Both the position numbers and the translations under genes were made by a program. The notes beneath the pieces were generated by a model that did no database searches, was not told the origin of the DNA, and worked only from the letters and a program-made list of their open reading frames with translations. A stretch of DNA of 64,000 bases from Ceratodon purpureus (lineage: Eukaryota > Streptophyta > Bryopsida > Pseudoditrichales > Ditrichaceae), in contig CM026424.1 of NCBI GenBank assembly GCA_014871385.1, positions 19,821,945 to 19,885,944 of the forward strand, read 5' to 3'. Shown piece after piece: positions 23,501-34,900 of the stretch. The first letter of the stretch is position 1. Every line of letters starts with the position of its first letter.

Positions 23501-25893
23501 TACAATCTCTGAACCTTGGCATCTGCCCTCATCTGACCAATTTGGTCATCAAGGCTGACCAGATGACAGTCTTGGATTTGCGGGGTTGTGGGCTTCTTTC
23601 CCAAACGTCTATCGATTGCCCCAATCTCTCATCTCTAGACGCCTCGTATTGCAGGTAAATGGTGGTCTACATTAAGGACTACTCTGGCTTCTTTGTATAC
23701 CACCTTGGTTACCTTAGTTCTTCAAGTTCTTCAAACTAATGTGATATTTTTGAGATTGAACTTTGGTATCTAGCTAACCATTTGCATCTGATGGTTTTTA
23801 CAGTCAATTGGGTGATGAGTGCCTGACGTCCACAACCTCTGCGTGTCCAGCGATTCAGCACCTTGTCCTGGCTAATTGCTTCTTAGTAGGCCCAGCAGGG
23901 CTGTTGGCTTTGAAGCAGCTGGTTGACCTGACTACGCTGGACCTCTCCTACACGTTCCTTACCGACCTGTCACCAATTTTTGAAGCTTGTCCCCGCTTGA
24001 AGGTATTAACTCACGTTTTTCTTTTTGCATCCTCTGATTTTGTCTTGATTGCAAGGTGTTGGATAATTACACCAGAATTGTTTGTACACTCTTTGACAAG
24101 TTAGATTAGGAAGGGGCGAAGGCAGAATGCTTGTTTCTATCTTACGTGTTCACTATGTAGTATATCCGAATAGAGTGGAGGGCTCATAGTGTCATCGCTC
24201 AAGAAGTTGTAAAACAGGTTGTAGTTGAAACTCACTGTGTGGGGCTTTTGGGTGTGTATCCAGGTCTTGAGATTATCTGCTTGCAAGTATCTCAAGGAAA
24301 CAGCTCTGGATGCTTTGCACGGTGGCAAGAAGCTTCCCGAACTCCAAGAGCTAGATATTTCATATGGGAGTTTAGGTCGGAGGGCCATCGAAGGTGTTCT
24401 CGCTCATTGCCCACACCTGGTTCATATTAGCCTCAATGGCTGTGCAAATGTGACCGATCATTTATGGGCCCACCTTTCTTCCCCGACTGAATCTCTGGAG
24501 CCCATTGATGTGATGGACACTCTTCCGACAGGTGCAGTTTCAACTGACTTGGTCGTAGACGACTCTGACGCAATGGATGCTTCCATCAATCTCAATATGG
24601 TTGATTATGCACTGCAGACGGTTGTTGGAAAAGGGAGTGAAGTTCAAACTTCCACCTCTGAACGAGCACTACAGAGCTTGAGTTGTGTTGGCTGCCAGAA
24701 TGTTCGCTCTGTAAGTATTATGGCAGAGACTTGTCCTCATCTGTCTACCGTCAACTTATCCCTCTCCACCAATATCCGGGAGATTTATCTTGCGTGTTCC
24801 AACCTGACCTCACTCAACTTGAGGTAAAATATCATACCTGCTTTGACATTTGAAGTGCTTATATCTTGTTTGTTACGCACAAGTCTTTGAGAACAGTTAC
24901 AGATGCAGAGTTGTTCCTACAAAATTAAGGAATTTCTACTGCAAACAAGAAAACTACATATTCGTTCATTAGATGTGGAACAGCACTTATTGTAAGGAAG
25001 ATTGTGCACCTGACAGATGGTTAGATTAATGGTTTGAGAGGTCAGGTTTTGTTAGTGATGATTGCTTTTTGTCTTGTGCCCCTTCCAGTAACTGTGCTGC
25101 ACTCTCCGTGCTCAACTTGGAGTGTCCTCGCCTTGCGACTCTCTCTCTCCATGTAAGTTGGTTAATATTTTGTTTGTTTTGAATTTTGCAATGTTGCTGC
25201 ATTATAGTGATTAGTGCTACGATTGGTCACAACATTTGGTCTTTGGCATGCTCAGTCAGTGAGCTTTAACAGAGTACCAATCGTGTCTTGTAAGTGGGTC
25301 AATCGCGTGCACTATGTCCTTACCATCTTTTGACTCTTGTGGTTCTTGTTTATCTGCTACTCTCTACAGGCATGCGGGATTGGGCCTGAGATGCTTGAGG
25401 TTGCCCTTGAGGGCTGTACTATGCTAGAGACTCTAGATCTTCGCAATTGCACTCAGGTATGTTATAATACAACAAAGTCTTCGCTTGCTATTTTATATAT
25501 TTTTCGTAGGATTTTAGTCTCTGGTTTCCGAAGAACGTTAGTCAATCTAATAGCACTATCTTTCTCCAGCGCATTCGTCAATGGACGAAGAGGGCTTCGT
25601 CGTTTGGATTTGACGGTCTTGTTTTTCAAGTTGGCTTATTCAAGTGAAGATTTAACGTAGTTGTGAGGTCACTGTATTTTATTTCGTCCTTTGGAGTTGG
25701 TTAGTGTCGGGGTTCTCTAGTGTATTTATTGGTAGGAATCCGTGTGTTTCCAGTGGATCATGCGATATTAACAGAACTGAGCTGGAATTATGCTTTGCAG
25801 ATTACACCTGCTAGTTTGGCCCCTATTCGTGGTCTCTGCCCCAACATCAAACGCCTCTACAGCACCACCCCTCCAGAATACCGGCTGCTTTGA
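17513..25893 (+). CDS. FBL15: F-box/LRR-repeat protein 15-like (SLOMO-type), 18 exons
   Basis: Probable substrate receptor of an SCF (Skp1-Cullin-F-box) ubiquitin ligase. The Arabidopsis relative FBL15/SLOMO affects auxin homeostasis and meristem output. Exons with consistent GT/AG borders and phases: 17513-17588, 17910-18409, 18731-18927, 19335-19596, 19775-19907, 20152-20254, 20686-20886, 21123-21393, 21525-21623, 21842-21930, 22395-22494, 22897-23067, 23341-23654, 23804-24002, 24264-24823, 25089-25152, 25370-25456, 25801-25893. They sum to 3,519 nt, or 1,172 residues, somewhat longer than I recall for the Arabidopsis protein (about 990). The first 330 residues are low-complexity and poorly conserved. 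The F-box lies at about 337-385 (FDLTDDLLLKVFSFLDHVTL, then VCRQWRAAS) and is split by an intron. Residues from about 400 to the end are Cys-containing LRRs (for example LTSLDVSSCHKLSDAGV, LVSLNLTNCPALNRIDL). The protein ends PPEYRLL. No stop or frame break was found, so the gene looks intact. Confidence 0.93.
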
Positions 25894-28689
25894 TGCGAAG
25901 CTCTGACGCTTAAACCAAGCCTTGGTCAGAGTGATGTTGCAAATCCTAGTGGACACCTGCGATGTGCTGTGCAGCCTTTGTATAAGTAATTTTGTTAAAC
26001 TATCTCAAGAGTATAGCTACGGTATAAAGTTAGGAGAGTTAGGAGTGTTCCTGCAGAGACTAGATTTTTTTCGAAACTTTGATCTTGTCTGAATACATTT
26101 CCTCCATGACAGGAATGACACTGGGACTAAGTTACTATCTGGAAACACATGAGTAGATTCTTGGTTTTCACAAGGAAACAGTTAAGGCATTCTGCAGTTG
26201 TATTTCAATTTTTTTATCTCCATGTACATCCTGCATTTGGCATGAGCAGCGTTCCTCATTATGTTTGTTGTGAAATGGGTGTCTTGAGGCGACAAACTTG
26301 CCTTCTTGCTGAAGCTGTGGCTTCCCACAGTTCTGTGTACAGTACAAACTTTTTGAACAGAAGAATGTCACATGCAGACAATCCGGAGAAGGCCCCTGCT
26401 TATTGCATCCCTATCCCTCAGATTGGGGATCCTCAATCGGAACTTTTGTTTATTTAAAACGGAATGTTCTGCTATCACTTCAGAGTGTTTAACATTAGGG
26501 GTGTTTCCACACAGACTGCTGAAAAATGTAAGGAAAAGGTAATCCAATCGTTGGAATGACGCTTGTGTAACCTCTGCGATCACCCTATCCCTCACCTGGA
26601 CATCGGTCTTGTGGGTTTCCACACACGGAAAATTCTGTAAAGTAATCTTGAACCGGAAGTCCGAGTATATAAGGTGGGAACACACTCTGCACCATTTCTA
26701 ACCCTACTCTGTGAGAGCTCTCCACTTCTCTTGGTGCTCTCTCCAAATCACAAGGTAGTCAAGATCTTCTCACCGCGGAAAATAAAAACACTGAAGTAAC
26801 CTCATTGTTGAACATGGAGGGGCTCGCAAAGTACCGGTGTAACCATGTCTATGTACTTCAAGACTACTCTATGGAATAGTTGCCTTGTTGGAAGATTTAG
26901 ATGTGTGGTTAGAGTTCTGCTAAAAAAGTTTTTATGATGAGTACTAAGTTTGACTTTCATATCTTCCAAAATTTAGTCATTTGGAACCTTTAATTCTCCC
27001 ATAACTCATTCATCTTGAACCATCAACAATTATTTTGTTTGAAGGTGCAACCAACTAAACCCTTATTAATTTTTCAAAAGATTGTCACCATCCATAAAGA
27101 CCATTTTAATCATATATTTGTTCACAATAACAATCACATATATTTTATCTGTTTTTCCATTTTTTCTTATGCAAATGTGCTTCTGTAACAATCATACGTT
27201 TATTGCTGATGTCTACTGCTTGAAACATAATGGTTGACGTCTGGAAAGAACATTTTAAGCACAATACTAAGAGATATTGTTTTAAATCTACATGTGAATT
27301 TAGTTGGCTGTTCTTTATGCATAATAAACCCTATTGAATCCAAATGACATCCATAGTAAACTTGATGGTTTTAGAATACTGAAATATACCATATCTTTGC
27401 AAATTATATCTAGATTTATGGCTTTCAGTATAGAATCCCTTACTTTTAAAGATAACTTGTATACATCTTTAAAGCAAAAGTTTTTATTGCATGCAAATTG
27501 ATGACAAGTAGATTAAAACAACTACAAAAACTATATTGTTTCTTAACATATGCAATCAATTTTCAGTCTACATGCAAAGTTTTTTTTATCGTATATCATC
27601 TAAATGAATAACAAAATACTTCTCTAATAACGTATTTGATCCCAAGACAACTTTCTATTAACATCACAAATATTTTGGCAAAGAAAAAGATTTTATGAAC
27701 TTATGTCAACTATTTATAGCATGCACTAATAACAATTGTTTCAATAAAGCTCACACATTTATTTTGTCAACATTTTATCTCCATCTTAGAATGATTACAA
27801 ATGGAAATAAATACTCGATGTGAGTTTCAAGAAAAATAATTTAAAGCATATCACAGGTATGCATTGATGCATTTGATATGCACTAACTTGATCTCACTCT
27901 TCAAATTGAAGAATTCAAGCTTCATTTTTCAGTCAGGCTCTATTCAAAAAATTTCAACAATGGTTTACATTGAACAAATTCACCCGGTATGTTCCATGAA
28001 GTGCTGAAATATCTAGTCACCTAATCCCACCCAATTCCAAAATAAAAAATCCTACTCTCAGATCCATCGCCAATCTTAGTAATCAAGCTGACATCTTTAT
28101 GCGGTCACTGCTCACATCTCAAGATCAAAACTTCTGGATATACAAGAGATTAGTTCAATAACACCATATCGCATAAAACATGAAATTGTTCTTCTTGATT
28201 AACATCTGTACCAGAGTCTCCATCCTCCTGCCTCGTTTCGCATTGTCTGGGAATTAACTGATTCTGCGCCTGCGTTCTGTGCATAACAAATTGCAACTTG
28301 GTGCGATCTCCCAGACAAAAGTGCTTCCTTACACTTACACTCAACCGTCAAGAAAACTTACAGCACTGATCGAGGCTGGCCATAACTCAATACCTCCATA
28401 TTAAGTTAATCCATTGGCACATGAACCACAATTGAATTACCCGCACCTCGGCTAGGTTAATCATGATTATTTAATGCTGTCTCCAGAGCGGTAACTGGCA
28501 CCAAAGTAACAAAACGCTCACATGCTCCAATGACGGCTGCAGAGCTTGCGTATCTGATTAATTCCTTCATGAACCCATCTTCTCGACTGCAGCGTTTCAA
28601 CAGCATGAACTCTTCAGAAGCTTGGAATATTGATAGTTGATACTTTTGCACAGTTTCGGAACAAAAATGTGTCAGAATAGTATTCTTTG
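25894..28689. other. FBL15 3' region and AT-rich intergenic DNA
   Basis: The first few hundred bases should hold the 3' UTR of FBL15. No single polyadenylation signal stands out. From 26900 to 28100 the sequence is strongly AT-rich with no coding signal. A promoter-like block near 26660 is listed separately. Confidence 0.35.
26640..26830 (+). promoter_or_regulatory. TATA-containing promoter-like or solo-LTR-like block
   Basis: TATATAAGG (26666-26674) is followed by a pyrimidine-rich leader (CTCTCCACTTCTCTTGG, CTCTCTCC) and then an AT patch, the arrangement seen in LTR U3/R regions or gene core promoters. No plausible coding start follows, and I could not find LTR ends or a primer-binding site. 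The assignment is weak. Confidence 0.2.
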
Positions 28690-28856
28690 TATTAGAACTG
28701 GTCTGAATGTTGCTTGGAACTCCATCCCTGCTAACCGTCTTGTAATCTTTTGGTAACTCTCCTGCCCTGGGCTTCCCCCGATGAGGGCTTGTATTTTATC
28801 TCCTTGCAATGAATTTTGCTTCAAGAAAAAAAAATAAAAAATAAAAAATAAAAAAT
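28690..28856 (+). mobile_element. 5'-truncated LINE 3' end
   Basis: The segment ends in a LINE-like 3' UTR (CCCTGGGCTTCCCCCGATGA, then TTGCAATGAATTTTGCTTCA) and an A-rich tail with an AAAAAAT period (28825-28856). The same terminal signature, TGCAATGAATTT..CTTCA plus an A-rich tail, recurs at 35434-35480 and 58375-58440. The 5' limit of the insertion is not clear. Confidence 0.55.
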
Positions 28857-29518
28857 GTGATATAACTATTACAGACCCAATGCAATCTTGGGATTTAATG
28901 AAAACGAATACACCAACTTTTTGATAAGATTGCGGAGCAAATGATTTTCATGACTTTAATGCTGGCACCCAATAATCTTATTCACCTACTCCGCAGCTAG
29001 TCGCGGGATCCGGATGCCCAGCGTTTAAATTACTGGCGAATTTTCGCTAGAAACTTACCTCATTTTGTGTGTGGCTCCTCATACACTAGGAAAATAGAGA
29101 AAAAAAATGGATGAAATCGCCAAAATCTTATGAAAATTTAACCAAATTCGCCACCTTTTGAATGAAAGTACCTTTAAAAAGAAAATTTTATGGATGAATA
29201 TGTTCAAATAGATGATTCCTCTTACTTGGCTTCATTCCAAGGTGCCTGTCGTGCTACATGTGAAAAAACAGAAAATAAACGCTGCGGATGCCTGGACGAT
29301 CACCGACGACACTCGTGCACAGTAAAAAGGACTGGAAATGGATAATACTATATTTGCTTGTCGGACTCATATTCTCTCAATACATTTACCAACAACAAAT
29401 GATTTGCAGAAATTCTTCAGTTAGATGTTCAGGATTCAGTCATCATAGAAAATGCAAATGCAAAGATGCAAAGATTCAAGTACGGATAACTTCTGGACGG
29501 CAGTGCGGGTTTACAAGG
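28857..29518. other. Non-coding spacer before inverted-duplication arm A
   Basis: No supported gene. The short frame at 29288-29521 has no recognisable motif. Confidence 0.3.
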
Positions 29519-29884
29519 TAACTTTGCTCACAATTCCAAGGGCCCGTTCAAAGATCATTCACTGAGATGTTTTAGAAACATCCATTCCATTCTAAGTGTA
29601 GATGGAGGCCAACACAGCTCTATGCAGTTCAATTCTCCAGTGCACGCAGCTCCTGATGATCAAACAAGTATATAACCTTAGAGAGTATGAGCGTACACCG
29701 GCTCTCTACGTACATGTCAGCACAGCGTCCGTGTATGGAGCGGAGGGAGGACCAAAGTCGAGTCAAAAATCCATTTATTTACTGTTGCAGGAATGCCACG
29801 GTCATGGGCCTCAGTTCCAGCGACCGGCCGGGCCAGTCAGATCCACGTGTACAGTCAGCCACGTGGCGTGGCGTGATTTGAGGA

Positions 29885-30248
29885 GCCGTCCTAGCTCAGT
29901 TGGTAGAGCGAACCGGATTAGTTTTTTTGATATTTTGTTTTGGATTGCTTGGGGTTTGGGCGGGGTTATCGCCTGCCCCCCAAGGGGTCTTGTCGGATTT
30001 TAGTTGTCAGTCTCTTGGATTGACTTCGGTTTTGTGTGGGTCCCCCCCCTTGTTGTCGCCGCAGGCTGACATGGCTCTGCCCTGACAGCCGCGTGGTTGG
30101 GCCGCAATGGCGGTTACGGTGGATGATTCTCATTCGTTGTAATTTGTTCGTTGCCTTTAATTTCATCCCTGATTGGGACTTTCAGCTCAGTTGGTAGAGC
30201 GCAAGGCTCTTAACCTTGTGGTCCAGGGTTCGAGCCCCTGGGGTGGCG
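29885..30248 (+). pseudogene. tRNA-Lys (CTT) split by a retroelement
   Basis: Removing the insert and one target duplication leaves a good 73-nt tRNA-Lys: acceptor GCCGTCC pairing with GGGTGGC, D-arm AGCTCAGTTGGTAGAGC, anticodon loop CTCTTAA with CTT, and T-arm CCAGGGTTCGAGCCCCTGG. As it stands, the 5' piece (29885-29910) has the acceptor strand and D-arm. The 3' piece (30184-30248) keeps the complete A box and B box but has GGGACTTTC-derived sequence in place of the acceptor 5' strand. It could still recruit Pol III but cannot fold into a tRNA. A TTTT near 30263 is a possible terminator. Confidence 0.9.
29911..30183 (+). mobile_element. 273-bp non-LTR insertion in tRNA-Lys with an 18-bp TSD
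   Basis: Flanked by perfect 18-bp copies of AGCTCAGTTGGTAGAGCG (29893-29910 and 30184-30201), i.e. tRNA positions 9-26. The insert has no open frame. It is GT-rich in its first half and ends without poly(A) in a small stem-loop TCCC-TGATT-GGGA followed by CTTTC. This ending resembles that of the full LINE in the other arm (ACCCC-GGT-GGGGT, then CTTCAC). I infer a 5'-truncated copy, or a SINE-like partner, of a related element. A SINE using the LINE machinery is the alternative. Confidence 0.75.
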
Positions 30249-30735
30249 ACACGTGTCCTCTCTTTTGGCATTTTGCATCACTTCCCAGTTTTGAGTTCTC
30301 TTCTTTCCTAACATTTTATTCTATATTTCCATTTCTTTCTTTGTAAGATGGAGGGCAAATCCAATCTAAATAATAAATGAGACTTTTTTTCAAACCAGCT
30401 TGGATTTGGACCTAACAATGCAATGGTGGGATTCAATCATAAATTTCTTTAATCATTTTTCACCATAAACACTCCAAAAAACTACCATTTCTAAATCAAA
30501 CACTAAGAAAATCATAACAAAAACTTTCTTTTCATTCCCAACTCTAGAATCTTACCTAAGATTACCAAAAGATCATGCATAAACGATTATAGAATATAGG
30601 GTATAGACTGCATGGATTGGAAAATCATAGAATATGAAGTAAGAAACATTCTCTTTAATATCCACTCCACCTAAATTTGATCAACACAATTTGACTTCTT
30701 TTGGTTTCAATTTTTAAGTAACATATGCTAACAAT

Positions 30736-32663
30736 GACATTTAACATTATTCATGTCCTGATTCTTGCATGTAATAAAGAACAATTTTTTTGCATTAAAA
30801 TTGAGAAGAGAGTGTAAATTAGGTCTTGTCATTTAATGATATATTTGTACCGCAAAAGAATGTTTTTGACAATCTCATTATATATCATTATTGTTACTTG
30901 TTTGAAAACTGCCAAAGGTACCTAATTGTGTGGGAAAATTGTTAGGTTTACATTGCTGCTCAATAACATTATTCATATCTCGACTCAAGGACAACTCACA
31001 GTACAAAGTTTATGGATCAACTTGTATTTTGTTATATTTGCAATTAGATCAAGGATAATGGCAATGGAGAATCGAAAACAATGAGACCCCGAAACCCTTT
31101 TACATCGGCGACACAAAACTAGGATATAGAATCACATTAGCAACGACATCTATAACTTTGTGGCTCACCGATACTTTCCAACACAAAGCGATCCCAAAAA
31201 ACGTACAAGAATAGGTCGATGAGAAGATGTAGAAAGGTAGAAACTCCTTAGAATAGTAGCCATGAATTGGCTAACTATGTAAAGGGGCCTCTCGGTCGGG
31301 GAATAGAGGATTATACTAGAGGATAGATGACAATGCAAATGATACAATATTCATGAGGAAACACTTCAATATGGCCTCATCCAATGCATATAGATGCAAT
31401 ATTCATGAGGAAACACTTCAATACGGCCTCATCCAATGCATATAGATGCAATATTCATGAGGAAACACTTTAATATGGCCTCACCCAATGCATATAGATG
31501 CAATCGGGATGGACCGATTTGAAATTTCAAATACCTAATTATTGTAGCGGTCCTATCAAATTTTTGGAACCTTTCAAACACCCCTAGATGACCAAGAGTA
31601 CACATTCAAATGGGACACCCCAATCAAAATATTCTTCACAGAAGAAACTCTTTAGGAATTACTTCGAGCAAACCTCCTCTGATACATCTGGTGCCAGAAA
31701 TGCCAATATGAACCAAATGACAAACCATTTCAAATTAGGAAAACAATGCTTTCAAGGCTTCAAAAACCACAATACACATTGGCAAGGAAGCCCGGAAAGA
31801 AACAAGAAGGGGACAATGTAAGCCTAAACGAAGAGTGGAGATGAGGACTATTCTAAGAAGAATCTAGACCAAAAGATACATTTTTGGTGCACTAGGAACA
31901 AACAAAATCAAGTGGCACTTAACTTCCCATCCAACATGGTTACCTCAACACCTAGTACATCAGTCCACCATATCCACTCAAGCCCTAGCAACAAATAATG
32001 AAAACTGAGAAGCTAACACTCCAAAAGATCTCCAATTAGATAGATTTTATAGAGCTATATACACGCTATTTGATAAAGTACTCCACGACCCCAATAGAAA
32101 TACATGTAGCAAAAAGAAACCTAGACAACAAAAACCAACGACACACCCCTCATGGCTCACGCACATGATACCAAAACCCGCCGCCCAGGCTGCGCCCCCC
32201 TCCCGCTAAGCCAAGAAGCGGCGCTTCTTTGAGGGCTCGGGAGAGAGGGCTTGCGCGAGGTGCCTGGGCAGGGGGCACAGCTCATCCACAGCCCAGTGTA
32301 TGGGCAGCCACGCTGGGTTGTGGGAAAGGGAAAAATCAACGGGCAGTCCCAAAAGTTTGTGGGCTGCCCATTTGTACCCCTCTGTACAGAGGCAGCTTGG
32401 TTGAGTTTACTGCGAGCTATCTTGTTTGTGTCATTTTTGCAGCCAACATCAAACGCTTTCTACAAGGTGAGTTTCTATGTTTGTCCAATTTCGTTTTTTT
32501 GCATGTGGAAGTTCTTTAGATCTACTTGATATTTAAATGTTCACAATAAAATGAATTGTTGTTATCATGCCTTTTGTCCTAGAAAAGATTTCTTCATATT
32601 TTAGGGTTGCAATTTTGAAGATTTTTCAAATCTTAGGGTTCATGGGAAGAGTTTTTTTGTTAG
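30736..32663. other. Spacer DNA left of the Harbinger element
   Basis: AT-rich, with one clear minisatellite (31341-31496, listed separately). Around 32160-32400 there is a GC-rich patch with repeated GGGCAG/CTGCCC words that might belong to the left end of the Harbinger element. I could not match it to a right end. Confidence 0.3.
31341..31496 (+). repeat. 52-bp minisatellite, three units
   Basis: Three head-to-tail copies of a 52-bp unit that includes CAATATTCATGAGGAAACAC and CTCATCCAATGCATATAGAT, with a few substitutions between copies. There are no spacers between units, so this is a simple tandem array. Confidence 0.9.
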
Positions 32664-33679
32664 ATGGAGGACGAACTGCCAGGGTTGTTCGTGGAGTTTA
32701 TGATGAGAGGAAGTAGTGCTAACGTAGCACATGTGGAGCGCTTCGAACCAGTACATCCAATGGTCTAAGTGACAACTTTGAAACCCTGAAAGATACAACC
32801 CATTTCTAAACCAAAGAAGGCTCAAAAGAAGAAGTTTGTTGTTGCTCCAACATTGGTAAATGACGAAGTTACCGTTGGAGGGCGGTGGAGCAACGATGCC
32901 ATCAACAACATCTTGGACTTGTATCAAGAGGAGTGGCTTTGCATAGACAAAGGTAATCTAAAACCTAAACATTGGACTCACATTTGTACTGAGCATCATA
33001 GACAGATGCCATTAGCCGTGCGTCGTAAGGAAGAACATATCCAGTGGAAGATTGAGAAGCTGAAGGCAGAATGGAGAGTTCACAAAAACTCTCCAGAGGA
33101 GGCTACAGGTGGAGAAGGGTCTTCATGGATTTGGTTTGAACGGATGTCTGAGATACTCACTGGATCAGCAAAAGGAAAAGGAGTTCCTGGTGGGTGTATA
33201 TGGGAACTAGTATGTTACTGTCTGAAGATGAGGAGGATATTGTTGTTTTGGAAGACGGGGAAGTCTCTAAGACACCAATTTCTACAGCTAGTGGAGAACA
33301 TTCTTATAGTACTCCCACAACAGTTACCTCAGAAAATATTGTATCTCCCAAGACTGCTTCATGCATGAAGCCAGGGGTGGATGGGAAACCAAATTCTTGC
33401 AAGCGTGCACTCACTGGGAATGCAGCATATATGGCAAATGCAATTACTAAGTTTGCTGAAGGTTTTGTCCAAGTTGAGCGGCACAAGATAGAGTCCCAGG
33501 AACGGATGCACAATATTCAGATAGAAACCAATAAAGCCATCGCAATGAAGCAGATGGACATGGAGATGGCGACACGGCGTCTTGATATGGAGGGTCGGCG
33601 TGAAGCTGCTATGATGCAACTTAGAATTGCAGAGATGTTTAGCAACAACCTCCGTAGTGCGAGCAATACACCACCTTGA
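32664..33679 (+). pseudogene. Harbinger Myb/SANT-like accessory protein (broken)
   Basis: The start ATG gives MEDELPGLFVEFMMRGSSAN. In-frame TAA and TGA codons interrupt the segment before KKAQKKKFVVAP. The Myb/SANT-like trihelix domain follows: RWSNDAINNILDLY, then KPKHWTHICTEHHRQ, then IEKLKAEWRVHKNS and SSWIWFERMSEILTG. A frameshift near 33200 moves to a second frame with an acidic stretch and a C-terminal helix rich in Met, Glu and Arg (MDMEMATRRLDMEGRREAAM), a probable coiled coil. In active relatives this protein helps bring the transposase to the nucleus and the element ends. Confidence 0.8.
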
Positions 33680-34264
33680 TAGATTTGAAGTTGAATGAGT
33701 TTGTAATTTTGAGTTTGATGTTGAGGTGAAACAATGATCTGTGTTGCACACTTTAGGTTTCATTTATTGGGAAAGATGGTTCTCTCTTAGGAAAATTTGT
33801 GTCAATGAGGTGGTTGACTAACTTGACTTTGACTTGTTTCCAGAATTGTGAGTTTTGGAATGTTCTCACTGCCATGTTTGGTAAGTGGTAAGTTGCCATG
33901 AATAAGGTAATAACAAACTGGGACGCTCTCTTAGGGTCTGTTCGCATGGAGGACCGGACCGGACCTCCAACCGGGCCAGGGGGGGTTCGCATGGCAAAAT
34001 TGTGGGCCTGATTCCTGATATGGAGCTCCAGTCCCTCCCTGGCTCTTCCATCCTTGAATTTAGGATTTGTAAACCCGCTCTCCTTCCCATCAACCCGACT
34101 TACTAAAATAAACTGAGATTATCCTCCACATGTCTCCTTGTCTCACGTCATGCAAAATCTCCCTTGATTTTTGTCTTGTTCCCATGTTCCCAATAATTAT
34201 TTTGGAAAGGCTCTACTAATGCAACTTCATAATCCCTGTGGAGTTTGGTGGCTTGTATGGGAGC

Positions 34265-34460
34265 TTGGAGGAGCCAGGGAGTTGATGGGCAGGAGCTTGG
34301 AGGAGACAGGGAGTTGATAGGCAGGAGTTGATTTGCAAACTGGCAGGAGTTGATATGCAGACAAATTTTGCGAACAGATTGGCAGGAGTTGATTTGCAGA
34401 CTTGTAGGAGTTGATTTGCAGACTGGTAGGAGTTGATTTGCAGACTGTTAGGAGTTGGAG
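34265..34460 (+). repeat. Minisatellite around GCAGGAGTTGATTTGCAGAC
   Basis: Repeated units of about 22-24 bp (GGCAGGAGTTGATTTGCAGACT and variants) occur at least six times inside the Harbinger MITE, with drift between copies. Confidence 0.75.
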
Positions 34461-34766
34461 TTACCAGGAGCTTGGAGGAGTTGAGAGGTCCTGAACTGGG
34501 GTACCTTGTTCACGTATGAATGGAGTACTTGATAGAATAATGAAAACGTATGAATGGAAGGTTGAAGTACAGTTCCAATGAAAAGCTAAACTACCACCTA
34601 AGAGTATAGGCAAGTTAAAATAGAATGGAGTGCCTAAGTATAGTATATGCTAATTGAGAGAATAACTAGCTTGAAACTAATGGGACTGTGCTTCAAAATA
34701 CTAGGAAAACTGCTATGCCAGGGAGAGAAAAACTTGAGCTAAGGAGTTGATCTGGAAGGAAAGATG

Positions 34767-34900
34767 AGCCAGGGAGTTGATGGGAGAGAGGAGAAAAAAG
34801 AAGAGCCAAGGAGTTGATGGGAGAGAGGAGAAAAAAGAAGAGCCAAGGAGTTGATGGGAGAAAGGAGAAAAAAGAAGAACCAGGGAGTTGATGGGAGCCA
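34767..34900 (+). repeat. 37-bp minisatellite
   Basis: Unit beginning AGCCAAGGAGTTGATGGGAG, repeated about 3.6 times with a 37-bp period. The Leu/Ser-rich frames on the minus strand here are translations of this repeat and are not genes. Confidence 0.85.

Larger units (their letters stand above)
29519..30735 (+). repeat. Inverted-duplication arm A (tRNA-Lys unit)
   Basis: This arm is repeated in reverse orientation as two blocks on the minus strand, 48098-47692 and 39344-38802. Outside the inserted retroelements the two arms differ only by scattered substitutions and small indels. For example, over the 130 bp before the tRNA I count two differences. The original unit was therefore about 940 bp with a tRNA-Lys gene in the middle. 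The spacer between the inner ends of the arms is about 8.1 kb. Confidence 0.9.

Noticed and set aside
30184-30248. Intact tRNA-Lys gene in arm A
   Set aside because: The A and B boxes are complete, but the 5' acceptor strand is replaced by retroelement sequence, so the cloverleaf cannot close.
31341-31496. Regular repeats resembling a CRISPR array
   Set aside because: The 52-bp units are contiguous with no unique spacers, and the DNA is from a plant. It is a minisatellite.
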